NCBI GenBank assembly: GCA_025267735.1
Contig: CM046307.1
Coordinates: forward strand, 37,005,231 to 37,069,230
Source of the DNA: Mactra quadrangularis
Taxonomy: Eukaryota; Mollusca; Bivalvia; Venerida; Mactridae
Direction of reading: 5' to 3'
Length of the DNA stretch: 64,000 nucleotides
Of the stretch, positions 12,588 to 26,012 are shown piece after piece. Under the pieces are notes generated by a model. That model was not told the DNA's origin. It did not search any database and saw nothing but the letters and a program-made list of their open reading frames with translations. A program made the translations under genes and the position numbers. How positions within the stretch are numbered: position 1 is the first letter of the stretch; the number at the start of each line of letters is the position of its first letter.

Positions 12588-15500
12588 CTATATATACAAT
12601 AATATAAGAAAATATTGCCAAACATTGTTAAGATCAAGTTATATTTCACCATTACTTCCCAGAAATATATGTTCACGAGCAGCGTGGTTACAAGTGAAAA
12701 TATTTTAGACTTGGCCAATGAGTGAAAATAATAACGATTTTATTATATTCATTTATCTTTTTTTCAATACGAGGTGTATCGTATTTATTAAAATAATGTG
12801 ACGTCATTTTTCTATATTTCTCTGCAGTGAATATTATATTAAAATTTGTCAATATACATTCAGTTCAATATAATGATAGTACAAACATATTACAATCAGG
12901 TCATCTATGGTAAGCTACAGATATTTGAAATGCCTAGAACTGAGCTAGTCAAAATGAAAACTATAAATTATATTTTGCAATGAACCATTTTCTATTCAAT
13001 TAAAAATGAAAATCAGAAAAAAACCCTGAATAATGATAGTTGATACTTACAGTAAAAAAACACTACAAAACTTAAAAAGAGAACATCGGGATAGTGCAGG
13101 TGTGACATGGTTAGGTTAGCAGACTGTGTTACAAGTAGTGATTTGGGGTTTCACTGGAAATTGCATAGAACATTTTGGTAGGGTGTCTTTAACCGTTTCA
13201 AATTTAAGCCTTATAAGCCTGGACATTCCTTCTTATTGGCTTCCTTAAAAAACGAGATCATGCTTTCAGCTTTAGTTTCGATCAACTAGATTAGGAAATA
13301 CATCATTTTCACCGTCCTATGATTCATTAACACAATGAAATAAACCTTATGAAAACAATTTTAATGACAACAAAAACCATTACCTCGATTATTGTATTAA
13401 GAACGTACCAATACGAATTTAAACCATGGTTGTCTAACGGTACATCCGTAGCCCAACCATTATATCAATATGTCGTTATGTTTTGGAACGCTGCTTATAA
13501 TCATCGAGCTTAAAAGGGCACTTTTAACCGACAAAGATCGAATGACGTCTTATCAAGTAATATAAACATTGTCACAGCTGTTTCAGTATAACTGACTTAA
13601 TATAGTCAATCGTGATAGCAATATATCTTATGAAATCAACAAATAATACAGCATTACTAAATGTCAACAAACATTAAAGGATATACACAATTCTGATAGA
13701 CATAGTTATCTATTTATACGAACTTTTATAATCGGTATTTTTGTGCTAGTTTCTGTGACAATTTCAATACAAGCTTCTGTACAAATTTCTGTATTGGCTG
13801 TCGACTGTTCGGAGAAGTGTGGCAAACCTATTCAGTTGTGTATCGGTGTCGGCGAAGCACTTCCCGCCATTGATTAAAAGTTTAGGGTCAACAGATTTAT
13901 ACATTCCTAAAGAATTCGTTGTAACTTCACACCTGTCCACGGGGTTATCTGTGAAAAAACCTTGAATGTATCCATTTGAAATTTATATCATAATGCGTTT
14001 GATTTTTTACATGAGAACGCTGAATAGCCGAGCGTGCTTTCCAGAGAGATAGCGAGTAATTTGTTGTTACAGACATCTTCACATTTAATTATAAGTAAGT
14101 AACAACACGTTTACAGAAACTGGCACCCTTAATTTTGATGTAACCTTTTTAACTGAATGAAAGCCCCAAGAGATATCGCTCTAAAAGGGATTGTCAATCC
14201 TTGACAATTGTTAGAATAAAATTTAACCAATATGCCGGTATTTTACATAATAGTGTGACAAGGAAGAATCCAATAATTAATTTATCTAGTCTTTATTTAT
14301 GACGATATTATCAAATTTGGACGATTTCTCCAGATTACTGAATCAAATAATCCAAAAACATATTGAATTGCAACAAAAAACTTGAGACATGAAGGCAACG
14401 ACATGGTAGCTAATGTATTTACAAAATTGGTTTAGTTTGAATTAAATGTATCTAATATGATTTCTAAGCTCCGAGAATTGATACAAAACGTACAAAACTT
14501 AAACTTCTTCATTTGATTAAACGCCTATTTCTATATTACATATTCAATGGCGTTGAACAAAAATAATAATAACAATAATAAATAAGATCAAAGTATTAAA
14601 ATACAGGAAGGCTTTCGTGCGCATTGAAATCTAACAAATCCATACTTTTGATTACTCCTTACACATTAGATTCAAGTATGAATTGAGCAGGGCACATACT
14701 TCGGGCGAAGTGTTTGTTCAACCCTGCATTACTGCCAAATAGTATAAACATTTTATTTTCCTCTTCTTGCCATACAAAATCATGAAGTACAGTTTTCCCT
14801 TGTACATTTTGCGTAAAAATTCTGTAGGTTCATTAGTGTAGTTAAATATGATAAATATGGTACAATACTATAAAACAACTTAAACTTCAAGTAATACAAT
14901 GAATGACCGCAGTATCATTACATTAAACAGCTACAGACACTATCAATATATTAGTCATTTTATTGTTCCTACTACATAAACTTTTCAACATGGAATATAA
15001 ACCTTTTATTTGCTATGGAATTTATCAAAAGTATGTCACTAGATTGATCACTATGTATACTACTTGTGTATAAACGAGATTTGACTACACCTTTTCAACA
15101 CGCTTATCACTGTAAGTAAACACCTGTCACTGAAGGAACTACTTTTTTCGCCTAAATATCACTCCGTAGGTTAATTTGGTTTGGCATTTTCGTCGATAGT
15201 TTTCGATTAGTCACTGTAGTATAACTTAAGGCTTTCGGCGAAATCGGCGAAAGTCTAAAAAACCCTCCACCATTAATTACACAATTATACTAAATTAAAT
15301 TTTATCACACATGATGTTAATATATAGTACCGCCTGAGGACTTACCGCACTGAATGAAAGTCCTTTTCTGAAGTTATTTATGTGTTGTTGGTTTGTTTTG
15401 TTTTTGTTGAGTTTATATATATATACCATCATTATTCACAGTTCATAAATTGATTTAATATTTACATTTGTTTTTTATCATGTAATTATGAAATTTGGTG

Positions 15501-17736
15501 TCCTGAACAGTATAACATGATGCTACTGTAAACCGGACTTGTCATGAACAGTGTAACATAACGCCACTGTTAATCAGACATTTCCCTCAAGGCAACATAT
15601 GCATGACATCTTTCTGGGTAATACTATAAAACATTTCTTCTACATCTGCATCATTTTTAGAAACCAAGTTATACCGATTATAAACGTTAGTATAATCACT
15701 ATCAATGTTAAGATGTTTCCACCGATTGGAACAAAACAAAAACAATCAATGGGAGGTGTTGTTAACTCCTAAAACGTTTTAATAAGAAATGAAAAAAGAT
15801 TGCTTTCAAGAAAATTCAAGCATAAAACAAGTAATTCAAAATATTTAACAATAAAAATAATTGTATGTAGTAAACAATGGTGCTATGATTTGACTAGGAA
15901 AAACATGATGCTAAATGTAATAAAAGGAAATAAAGAAACATATACATGTTGATAGACGCTGTGTGTTGTAATATTTCATATGCATCGTTAACTTGAACTT
16001 TACTCAAGCAGTGCCACTGCTTGGAACTAACCAATGTCACAATTGATAAGCTGAGAATGCCCAGAGTTTCATACAATGTTAAATCTTTCTTAAGACAAAT
16101 AAAACAGAAAACGTGAACTTTTGGCGAGATGGAATTTTCCAATAAAATGTCATGATTACGTTTTATGGGAAAATATAATGAATTATAAAAAACACAGCAT
16201 CTACGTACACGCACATAATCTAGGCTATATGAGGATCATTCAATGATATAAAACACAATTATGGTTCTATAAGTCTAAATATGTAATAAATATGCAATAT
16301 GTGACAGGAAAGCTTTGAAATTCGTTTTTGCATGCCAGTGAGCAAAACTGTAAAAAGTGAATTAAATATGTGCAAAAGGAAAAGCAAAATAGGTATTGGT
16401 CGAGGTGATGCATGGGATTGCTGTAGAGTATCTATTTATTTTATGCCTATGCTTTAAACATTGCTCTTAATATTTGCGCCATACATGTTACATGTATCAA
16501 ATGGAGATTTAAAAGACAGCTGCATTTATGATTTAGCAGGACAATTCTGTGTTTGTTTACATTTGTTAAAGCATGGTATATTATTTGCAAAAACGGGTTG
16601 GTAAAATTTGTTTGCAAATTAACATACCCCATATACGAGTCTGCTAAGTGAGTCTAAAAATACGGATTCCTTATAATTACAACAATTTCAGAGCAATATG
16701 TCATGGTAGAATTATTTGATTTGACTAGCATTTTTTATCCATAATAATAAGTAAATGACAGATCATGTGCTCCCAAACATTTCTTTCATGAAGACATCAG
16801 GAAAGGTTAGTGTAAATTAACATAAGAAAAAATGACCGTTTATATCTGCAATACTTTTAACTGATTTAATGCATGTAAATAATATTGAAAACGTACCCTT
16901 GTTTCAAGGCAAATTACTCAAATTACGTAAGGTATAGCTTTTTGAAAGCCAAAATTAAGCACCTTTTTGATTCGGTGTTCAGTTTTGACCTATCACATTG
17001 TATTGCTCTGAATTAGTTGAAGTTATAAATTTATGATTGGTTGAAATTTGAAATCCTGAATAAAACTTTCCTGGTCAGATGCATGCTGTAATGTCGGGCT
17101 GCAAACATACATGGTAACAGTACACGGATCACACGGCTCATGCAAAATATACATGTGTTTAACTTGTACAAATATATATATATTGCTTAATAACTATAGT
17201 TAATACAGTATGCCATTTCAAGAGCGGCCCTCTATAGAACAAATTCTCTGCACAATAACAGCCTGTAATATTTCCCTTAAGCGTATTTTTAAATATATTT
17301 ATCCTATGCAGAGCAACAACCTCAGAACAGAAACGTACTTCAGTCCCTCCCAGTGGGTGTTGTTCAAGAGAGGTTGAATTGTTATACGTTTTCTTTTTAC
17401 AAATGTACAAAGCTAATTATAATGAGTACACACAATATATTGCATATATCTGGATACGATTTTTTCTCATCATATAGGTTATATTGTTACGAGTTATTGA
17501 TTTGTAAGTTACCTCATTTTTTACCTGCCCTACAACAAATAACTGCAAACAAAAGCTTATTATAAGGTTTTAGATATAAAAAAGGAAGAAATATTATACT
17601 ACAAGGGTTGACAGATTTGTACAAGACATTTGGAATTGGTCAAGCATAATATAAATGGTATTTGTCAATACAATGGACATGACAAGTAATGGGTGTTGTA
17701 GAAACGGAGTTCACATCTATGATTGAGTAGTCTTAC
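12588..17736 (-). other. SCYL2 intron M-N (5.1 kb)
   Basis: AT-rich sequence with no gene that I can support. Minor items are a duplicated motif at about 15,502-15,582 (tgaacagt.taacat... twice) and an imperfect hairpin GCAGGG...CCCTGC at 14,688-14,727. Exons on both sides are in phase 0, so an extra cassette exon cannot be excluded. Confidence 0.7.
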
Positions 17737-18156
17737 GTGCATCCAGAACGGACCAAGACTTGTAGCACTTGTTCTCCGAGGACTGCCCTCGTATTCGTCA
17801 CCCCAACCTAGAGGAAGAATGCCCAAACTATGGGTACTGGGCTTTCTGTGCCTCTCAGATGATTCTCCAAAGGAAGCAATCGGTAATATACCAACACTGT
17901 GTGTACTTGGTCTCCGCAATCTGTCAGATGATCTGCGAGTATCATTGGAAAAAACCGAACTCCTTCTGGAGTCCCCAAACAAACTTACAGAAAATGAGAA
18001 TGGTCCCAGACTTTGTGCACTAGCTCGTCTTTTTCTATCAATATATTCCTCAGAAGGTAAACTGATCATAGGCGGTCCTGAAGATGTTTGGGGTGGAGCT
18101 AAACTGTGACGTCTTGGTAAGTCATTTGATTGATGGGGACTTAATGTTGGTTCATC
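17737..18156 (-). CDS. SCYL2: SCYL2 exon M: Ser-rich RRxS repeat tail
   Basis: The longest exon, 420 nt (140 codons, residues 516-655), phase 0/0, acceptor TTTTAG|GAT and donor CAC|GTAAGA. Repeats of the form R-[RK]-x-S-x-x-S-[LV]-G start at residues 558, 596, 619 and 642, with shorter R-R-x-S sites at 530, 579 and 589. They are joined by hydrophobic-aromatic stretches such as L-G-P-F-S-F-S and I-A-S-F-G-E-S. R-R-x-S fits the preferred site of PKA-type basophilic kinases, so multisite phosphorylation is an inference. I know of no such repeat in vertebrate SCYL2, whose tail carries clathrin-binding motifs. Base composition is visibly richer in G+C than the introns. Confidence 0.82.
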
Positions 18157-18764
18157 CTAAAATAGAAACATTTCTATTTAACAATGCTTTAAGTACACTA
18201 AACATGTATCTTCTATTTCTTTGTTTGGGTTTACATCATTAAGAAACACTTTTTGTTGGCTGGACTAACTCGCATTATCATCATTCTTTGACAATTTCTT
18301 TTGAGTTTTTGCCGATTATCAATTAAAAGGTATGTCCTGACACGGTCGGGATTCGAACCCGGTTAAAAGCGGCGACTGCATTCACTGTACACTTTCCAAT
18401 GTTGTCACAATTGTCTTCTCAAACAATCCTCAACGGTATCAAATTCAAAGTACAGTAACACTATTGTCAGCACTTGGTGACATTTCTACAAAATAATGAT
18501 TTACAACAAATACTAACCAGTTATACCAATATAATAATGATCTCAATTAGTAAGTATTTTGTAAAACAATGAATCTAGCATTGAAATTAAGTACATACCT
18601 CAAAGATGCCCCACTGACTTACTTATATACCAAAATTAATCTTGATTTATTAAATCCTTATCAGTTAATACAGCAACAGACAAATCTTTTAATTACAAAT
18701 CCCAACAAATAATTAATTTGCATTTAAAGGAGAAAGAGACAAAACAAGAATATAATCATCTTAC
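18157..18764 (-). other. SCYL2 intron L-M (608 bp)
   Basis: Contains a relic tRNA T-arm (GGGTTCGAATCCC on the minus strand, 18,348-18,360), probably a decayed SINE head. Nothing else recognised. Confidence 0.7.
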
Positions 18765-18841
18765 CAATGAACATCCAGATAAGTTAGGTGATATTGATTT
18801 AGGTTTGGGTGCAGGCAATTTTTGATGAGTATCTGTTGTTG
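18765..18841 (-). CDS. SCYL2: SCYL2 exon L: Pro/Lys/Ser linker
   Basis: 77 nt, phase 1 in and 0 out (completes residue 490, then 491-515), acceptor TTGTTGCAG|CAA and donor TTG|GTAAG. It encodes a low-complexity stretch with K-L-P-A-P-K-P-K-S-I-S-P, which looks disordered. No close family match is visible. Support comes from splice sites and perfect phase agreement with exons K and M. Confidence 0.75.
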
Positions 18842-20032
18842 CTGCAACAAACAAAGAAAAAACCAACAATGAAAATACATTATTGGTATGAGTTTAATTA
18901 AACAACATTCACACTGTAACAGTTAACTGTCAAATGAATCTAGATTATCTTAATAAAAACAGCTTTATTTCACACCTTCCATAACACCTTGTAGCTTCTA
19001 ATTGAAAACTAAATTTGCTTGTAAAATCTAATCATCGTCCATGTTTGATCAAAGTCACAGAATTACATTTTACGATTTTTAATGTGGAGTTAATCTTACG
19101 TGTTTTTATTCTTTTTCTGTGGAGAAGTTTCATGGTCGCTCTCCAGCCTAGACAAACGTCTGTTACATTCCATATCAAAATGCAGTTCTATGATTTAGGT
19201 AATTTTAGAACTATTTCTTTAAAGTGATTGACGGACAGGAATACAAAATTTATATGTGTTGACTCAAACACAGTGTAGAAAGTGAATATTCCTAGATCGG
19301 CTGGATTAATGACGAATTTGTTTTGAATAGATGTTAACCTATAATAATAAGTACCAGATGCAAGACACATGTCCACGTAATTCTTACGAAAGGCAACACT
19401 TTGTGGTTATATTGACATATTTTATTTATGTAAAAGCCGATGTGAATTTCTATTAACAAGTGGTACCTTGACATAAACTTTCGGGTTTTACTGTTTGCAG
19501 CATTTTCTCGTTACTAACAAATCATACACTTACTTCAAATAAACTGGACGTATCCGTTTAAAGACAAGTTTTAGTTTATGCTTACGACTTATTCACTATA
19601 ATACAGCAGTTTACAATAAAGCTAGACTAAAGTTTTATTTCTTAAATGACGGTGTAAGTTGTTGAGCTACCTAAAAGCAAGTGTACCGCAAAATTGAAAG
19701 TAACGCGAAAGAGGGATTCGAATAATTTTTTCTCAAATATTGTTCTAATCGAAGATAGACATTTCAGGGTAAAATGACAAAAAGAAACAGAATACCCCAC
19801 AGCAGAAAGGCTAGATAAGCGATTTTTAAGATGCATTCCTGAAGCACTTTTTGTGATTGGGTTATATTCACATAGTAAACGAAAGGTGAATACTACAGTT
19901 GCATAAAAATATTGTCTATATATATTTCCCAAATGGCATGAAACGAATACATCGAGCAAACATCATTCGAAATTCATCTACAAATTTTAAACCAGGCATA
20001 TACTTAACATAAAAATCTGTATTTATAATTAC
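18842..20032 (-). other. SCYL2 intron K-L (1.2 kb)
   Basis: AT-rich with no recognisable repeat or gene. Open frames on both strands up to about 105 codons lack family similarity and look like chance. Confidence 0.65.
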
Positions 20033-20124
20033 CAGTTCTTGTTTTCTGTAGTTGTATGGCATCATCCACTGACAAGAAGTTCCTGTCTTTGTTTTGACTC
20101 TCTGCAGACATGTTGATAAGGCCC
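20033..20124 (-). CDS. SCYL2: SCYL2 exon K: linker
   Basis: 92 nt, phase 2 in and 1 out, acceptor TTTTTTCAG|GGG and donor CTG|GTAATT. Together with exon J it gives R-G-L-I-N-M-S-A-E-S and then D-D-A-I-Q-L-Q-K-T-R. Sequence identity to vertebrate SCYL2 is not evident; the exon is supported by the open frame, matching phases and splice sites on both sides. It is hydrophilic and probably linker between the solenoid and the tail. Confidence 0.75.
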
Positions 20125-20585
20125 CTGAAAAAACATAAAACGTATGCAACAAATATGATTGTAAATAAAAATCGTCATGTACTTCTGTCATGCTATAAAG
20201 TGATTTGTGATGTAAGTCGATAAACATACGTACACATAATCAAATGTATTTAAACCACATACTTTCAATGCAGCAAATAATAATACCAATCTGACGTCAT
20301 CTCATCTAAGAGTGATCATAAAGTAATGTTGTAATAGTTATTTAAAGTAGGCACTGAATAGCATAAAATTCTAATGTAACAGGACACTTTCAACTCATAA
20401 ACCAAAATGATATTTTTACTCATGTCTACTTACGACTAGTTTAACAAGAAAAGCTGCATCAGTTTATATGTAGAATAATTAGATATATAAAATAATAAGC
20501 GTCTAAACTAACAGCTTTGAGTATTACCACGTGTGACCAATGATATAAATAGAGCAACAAATGCCATATAAACTAATATAATCAC
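20125..20585 (-). other. SCYL2 intron J-K (461 bp)
   Basis: The shortest intron of the gene. No recognisable element. Confidence 0.75.
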
Positions 20586-20689
20586 CTTTGTGGTATTGGT
20601 ACTGTTACAGTTTCTTGTTTCATCTTGTCACGTCTCTTTCTATCTATAGATTCTAACATATCTCGTAATACTTCCATTAAGGCACTGAA
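20586..20689 (-). CDS. SCYL2: SCYL2 exon J: terminal helix of the solenoid, start of linker
   Basis: 104 nt, phase 0 in and 2 out (residues 425-458 and two bases of 459), acceptor TTTTATAG|TTC and donor AAG|GTGAT. It encodes F-S-A-L-M-E-V-L-R-D-M-L-E-S-I, matching SCYL2 'FNSFISVIKEMLNRLE', then a basic stretch R-K-R-R-D-K-M-K-Q that starts the charged linker. The vertebrate protein has a coiled-coil-like EHKTKLEQL segment here, so this is the last place with clear family alignment. Confidence 0.9.
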
Positions 20690-23600
20690 CTATAAAAATA
20701 ACACAAGTATTAACATTTCCAAAAATGTTTGAAATCGCCGTTTAGCCAAGTATGACATCTTCTCCTTTAAGTAAAACATTCTAGGAATATGTGTCAGCGT
20801 TTAGACCGTCCCATGTCTATTCATAGAATGCCGAAAATTACCTATTGTCATGCCCTGTTAAGCATATGTAAAACATCTGGGCGCGTTTGATTCATTGTGC
20901 GGAACTTTCCGAACAGATCAAAATACATCGAATAAACAGGCACTGCCCTGGACATTTTTCAACTTTACACGTAAATAAGCATTATTATGGCAGTATGTAG
21001 CACTTTTCATGTCTATAATAAATTCATAAGCACACCGAAGTATTCGATGTTTTGTCCAAATTCTGGACAACCAATCGCTCACCGATATTTTTGTTTTTTA
21101 ATTCTTAAATTCCCCGAAAATGGGGAGAACAATGATGCATTTTATCAAGGAAACATTACCTTGAGACACGACATGTAACAAATATACTTTTGCAATTTCC
21201 TGGTCTAATATTGCAACTTTCTTGAAACTGGTATGTAGCGTTCATATATTGATATGGTATTTTCCAGTAATAAAAACAGGTAACCCGACAAAAACATGAC
21301 GTCGACGATACTATTCACGCACCCCTAATTTGACTATTCGACGTCCATTTTCTCGTCATGTGACATCAAATGCATCGTCTTGATTGTCTTAAGGCAATCG
21401 GTGTCGACAACAAAATGGTCAAATCTTGATGACTGTACATGTCGCCGTCCAGGAACGGCGATAATAGATATCAACTGGTCGAATTTTGCAATATCACTTT
21501 ATGTGTTAACATGTTAACATTTTAATTCTGTCATTTCGACGACCGACAAAACAACCAAAACTACCTGTCATGTAAGATTAAAATTTAACTTATAGAATTA
21601 TTAAAAAAAGACAATATTGTTACTGATTGCGATTAGGACAGAAAACAAACTCATTTAGTTGCCTCTGAATGTATATCACTTTGATGTGTAACACCTTTTC
21701 GGATTTTTTTATAATAAAACAAACCCACGACAATTTAATATATGATTTAAAGTTACACAAATACATAGACTGATCTAAATATATGATGTGGCTATTTGAA
21801 TGTAGCCAATGTCTGCACTGAAAAGTAATGCCCTTGCATTTCATTCAGAAAACTGAACTAATATACAGTACGTAAATTTTAAACAAACTACATTTACATT
21901 TATATCAAAATACATTAAAATTCCAAATTTGGATTTAACATCAGCTATATCTTTGACTTAATGTTTACGTCAGCCACAATAATGTCGAGATAACTAATCA
22001 GTAGACACAGATCGTAGAAATAAAATTACATGTTTTCTAAGATTGAAAGTCATTTTGAGACAATACGAAGTGACAATAAGAAAATGTTACTTAGCATTTG
22101 TTTGTTAGATAAATATATCCTATTAGTTCGAAGAGATGTTAAGCGGATATACGAGATGAGGCTTAAGTAAATGTACTGCTGGAATTACACGTTGAAATTT
22201 TGTTTTATACTCAGAACAAGAAATTTGGTACAATATTGTTTCCTGAAAGTACTTATAAGTATAAATGTACGAGTAAAATACTACAATGCTTAGCGTTAAC
22301 AGTCATGCACTTCAAAGTGATTGATTGCTTTCTATTAAACTGTTTCAAACATTTAATGATTTCAAATATTATATGAACTTTAGCCAAGGTCCACACTAAA
22401 GAAATAAAAATTGTTTGTCTTTGCATATCCTGAGAGCTGTGTTATAACACCATTTTAGACACCTTAACTATAAAACTAACCTACGTAAATTTCAAACAAA
22501 CTACATTTACATTTATATCGAAATACATTAACATTCCAAATTTGGATTTAATATCAGCTATATCTTTGACTTAACGTCAGCCACAATAATGTCGAGATAA
22601 CTAATCAGTAGACAAATAATGTATCAACATGTTTTATAACATTGAAAGCCATATTGAGACAATGGAAACTGACAATAAGCAATGTTACTTTGCGTCAGCG
22701 CGTTAAATTGAATATCTCCTATAAATAAACGTGATGTTTTAGTGGATAAACGAGATCTAGTTAAAGAAAATACATTTTGAGAATTACATGGGGAAATTTC
22801 GTTTTATACTTAAATCAAGGAAATTTGGTGCTAAAAGATACCTGAGAGTTCGTAAGTATACAACTATAATTTTAACATGGTGAATGTCAACGTTTTTGCA
22901 TTTCATGATAAGTATTTTTGTAATTATCAAGACATAAACTGTTGAATCGAGTCAAGGTCCACACTGAATGAATAAACGTAAGATGTCTTAACATTTTTTG
23001 AGAATTGTGTCAACACCGTTTCAGAAAATTTAACCATACAATTGACCTACTTAAATAAAAAAAACTAGATTTACATCTTTATCAAAACTATGCAGATTCC
23101 AAAAAAAGATTTTAACATCATCCATGCCTTTGACTTAATATTTTCATAATACACAATAATGTCGAGATAACTAAACAGTAAGCACAGAATATAGAAATTA
23201 GATTACATGTCTTCTAAAATTTTAAAGCCAGATTCAGACAGTAGGAAATGACAATAATAAATGTTACTATGCATTTGTTTGTTAAATATTGAATATATTG
23301 TATATTAAATGTCATTAATTAATTAGGAGTGGTGTTTAAATTGATATCCAAGACGTGATAGAAGTAAATATAATACTAGAATTACACGTTTACATTTTGT
23401 TTTATGATTGACAAAGAATAACAAAGAATTTCGGTACTAAATGCTTTTTAAAAAACTAATTAATTATAGAAGATAAGCGTCAACATCCCAGTCCTTCTTA
23501 ATGAATGTTTGTCCTAATTTAGATAATATGAAGAGCATTCACTAGAGTCGAGCTATAACATTATGTCTAAACTATTACTGAGAACTTGACCCGAGTTGGC

Positions 23601-25205
23601 AAATTGACTCTAGTGTGTACTCATTATGGCAGTTTATGGCAAGTGAACGAGAGTATGGCGTAAAAAGATGGCTGACACTAGCACAACGCAATTGAACAAG
23701 ACAGGGTAAACAAGATTTTTAGTGTTATTCAAAGGTTTATTTTCTACATATGATTAGCGTATTTCAGTATTCTATTTAAATAAAATACCATTGATACAAT
23801 TGATACCATAATAAAATAACGGTAGGAGTACGGTATTCATTTTGTAACTAAAAACGCTGTTATCGCTGTTTACAAACAAGTGCGACACAAACGCGCATGC
23901 ACAGAATTTCATGCGGATGCCTTAACTCGACCCAGAGATTGCAAAACAAATACGCCATTTGTTTGGTTTTAAACAAGTATTATTAGAGTCAATGTTTTCA
24001 CTGAAAAGTTATATTTATATGCTCTTGTACTTCTAACAATGTTATAACACTGTTTCAGAGAATGTAACTTAAAACTAAACCTACATGTTCCTAAAATTCA
24101 AACAAACTAGATTTACATTTATGTTGAAATACATTACAATTCCTAATTTGGATTGCCATGCCTTTGACTAAATAATCACAATAATGTCGGAATAACCAGT
24201 CAGTAAACACGGAATGTAGAAATAGGATTACATGTTTTCTAAATGTAAAAGCCATATTGAGAGTATAGAAGTGACAATAATGAGTTTTAATTTGCTTTGT
24301 TTGTTAAATTAGATATATGCTACTCGTTCGGGCAAAGTTTTACAAGATTTTCGAGATAAGAAAGAAGCAAATATATATTACTAGAATTACATGGTATGTT
24401 TAGCCTTGGAATAAAGAAATTTGGTACAGTATGCTTTCTAAGAAATTAAAGTAAAATGTATAATGCTATTATTCTGAAAAAAATAACCTTAATATAAAAT
24501 AGTTGCACCTTTTGCAAAAGAAGGTTTTTACGGTTGAACAAGTAGTAATAAAACTACGCTGAACATATAAACTAACTTTAAAGTAATCAGTTACAAAAGT
24601 ATAAAACTTATATACATTCGAAACGCTTTGGGATTTAAATACATTTAATGTATATTTAAGATTATCAAATACCATTATGAAAATAAAATTCGCCATGTTT
24701 AATGGCATTTGCCTGTTTTAATTGTTCCGAGCGCATGAAACAATCTGAGTTAATGATTTGTTGCTCCAGCAGTGAATAACCTGTTAAACTTTGTTCATTT
24801 AAACCTAACAGTCGTTAATGTCTATTATCCCCCGCATAGGAAATAAACAAAGGTTACGGAGGGAAATTAAGGTTGTTTGTGGGAAGCAAGTTATACTTAT
24901 TAGGATATTGCTTAGGTTGAATGAGCCGGCTGCCGGTAATATCTAAGTAAAATGGTAAATCAACAAAGTAATCGTGAAATAAAAATTATCAAAGCTGGAG
25001 ACACTGAAAATGTTAGACTTAGTTAGTTTAGCGTTGCGAGAGATTTTTCATGCACAAAATTATTGTTTGAACATGAAAAATAGTTATACTTTAGTTGTTT
25101 GTCGAGTACATGTAGCATATGAAATCCTAAAGGAATGACTAGTTATTTGTAAAATTGCAGGATTTTACAAGGGAATACAATGAAGCCAGAGAATAAACTA
25201 ATTAC
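20690..25205 (-). other. SCYL2 intron I-J (4.5 kb)
   Basis: Dominated by the four-copy tandem array at 21,870-24,440. The remaining parts (20,690-21,870 and 24,440-25,205) show nothing that I can name. Confidence 0.7.
21870..24440. repeat. Diverged tandem array, about 0.6-kb unit, four copies
   Basis: The block aaact[ac][cg]atttacatttat...attccaaatttggattt...ctttgactta...cacaataatgtcgagataac starts near 21,885, 22,496, 23,064 and 24,105. Each is followed by a similar tail with gattacatgttttct, a[ag]gccatattgagac and gacaataa. The third interval is about 0.45 kb longer because of inserted DNA at roughly 23,530-23,980. Confidence 0.88.
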
Positions 25206-25324
25206 CTGTTCCATACTAAGACCAGGATTCACTGTCTGTGGTATCAACGGTGGCATCACTTTAGTTGCTATCAGATTATGTGTAAGACCAAATTTTTTAT
25301 CACTCATCAAATGTTTGTATATAC
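25206..25324 (-). CDS. SCYL2: SCYL2 exon I: last conserved HEAT/ARM segment
   Basis: 119 nt, phase 1 in and 0 out (residues 385-424), acceptor GTTTCAG|GTA and donor CAG|GTAAT. It opens G-I-Y-K-H, identical over G-I-Y-K to SCYL2, followed by K-K-F-G-L-T and K-V-M-P-P-L-I-P, matching 'KKLGIT' and 'KVLPHLIP'. It ends L-S-M-E-Q at the 'LNLNQ' position. A 341-bp TIR element sits in the 688-bp intron between exons H and I. Confidence 0.93.
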
Positions 25325-26012
25325 CTGAAACGAAAAGACATCCCATATAGTTAAACGGTATTTTACAGCGTAGTTAGCCCAATGGATAGCGCAAATTAAA
25401 GTAACTAGTAGATTCATTTCCTGCTTAAAGAACCAGGGTAACAGCAATTCAACATGGCTATTAAATATTTTATTTTGTTAAACAACAAAGCATAACATTT
25501 AAGTTTTCTACACTAGAAACCGATATGCGCTTAATGCCTCAGTCCCATAAAATCGTGGCTTGTTACGGACCCGTACGTGCAGACAGTCGTAGGCCGTGGG
25601 AAGCCTTGCGTATCAAGGTGACGGTATGCACATGGTACAAAACAACACACCCGTACAGAGCCGTAGCTGAAAGATATGCATGTTTAATCCATGCTCGGCC
25701 TCGATTTTGTTCACGATTTGACTCTGAAACTGATACGTGTATTCTGGGCTCATCTCACGGACACTGGTAAAAACGTAACAGTCCGTACGGGTACGCAAGA
25801 GTTCTTACGGGTCCTTGCGGAACTTGATCGCACGGCGCCCGTACGGTGCCCTCACGGCTATTTTTATGTTTATGGGACTGTAGCTTTACTCAACACCTGC
25901 CTAAATGTGTCAGATGATCACACTATGTACTCTTATCATCCTAATCACCATATCTGGGGGCCACACCACAGACTGATAACAAAATCAAAGAATGAATTAA
26001 GTAGGCACTTAC
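25325..26012 (-). other. SCYL2 intron H-I (688 bp)
   Basis: Half of this intron is the TIR element at 25,540-25,880. The rest has no recognisable feature. Confidence 0.75.
25540..25880. mobile_element. 341-bp TIR element (CAGTCCCATAA termini)
   Basis: Starts CAGTCCCATAAAATCGTGGC and ends with the imperfect complement (cacggctatttttatg.ttatgggactg). The inner part is GC-rich and repeats cccgtacg and its complement, so the whole can fold back. No transposase is encoded; open frames through it on both strands are by-products of the GC-rich composition. No clear target duplication was found, and I cannot assign a superfamily. Confidence 0.8.

Noticed and set aside
17723..18109. Plus-strand open frame of 128 codons
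   Set aside because: It is antisense to SCYL2 exon M, whose minus-strand frame joins by phase and splice sites to its neighbours.
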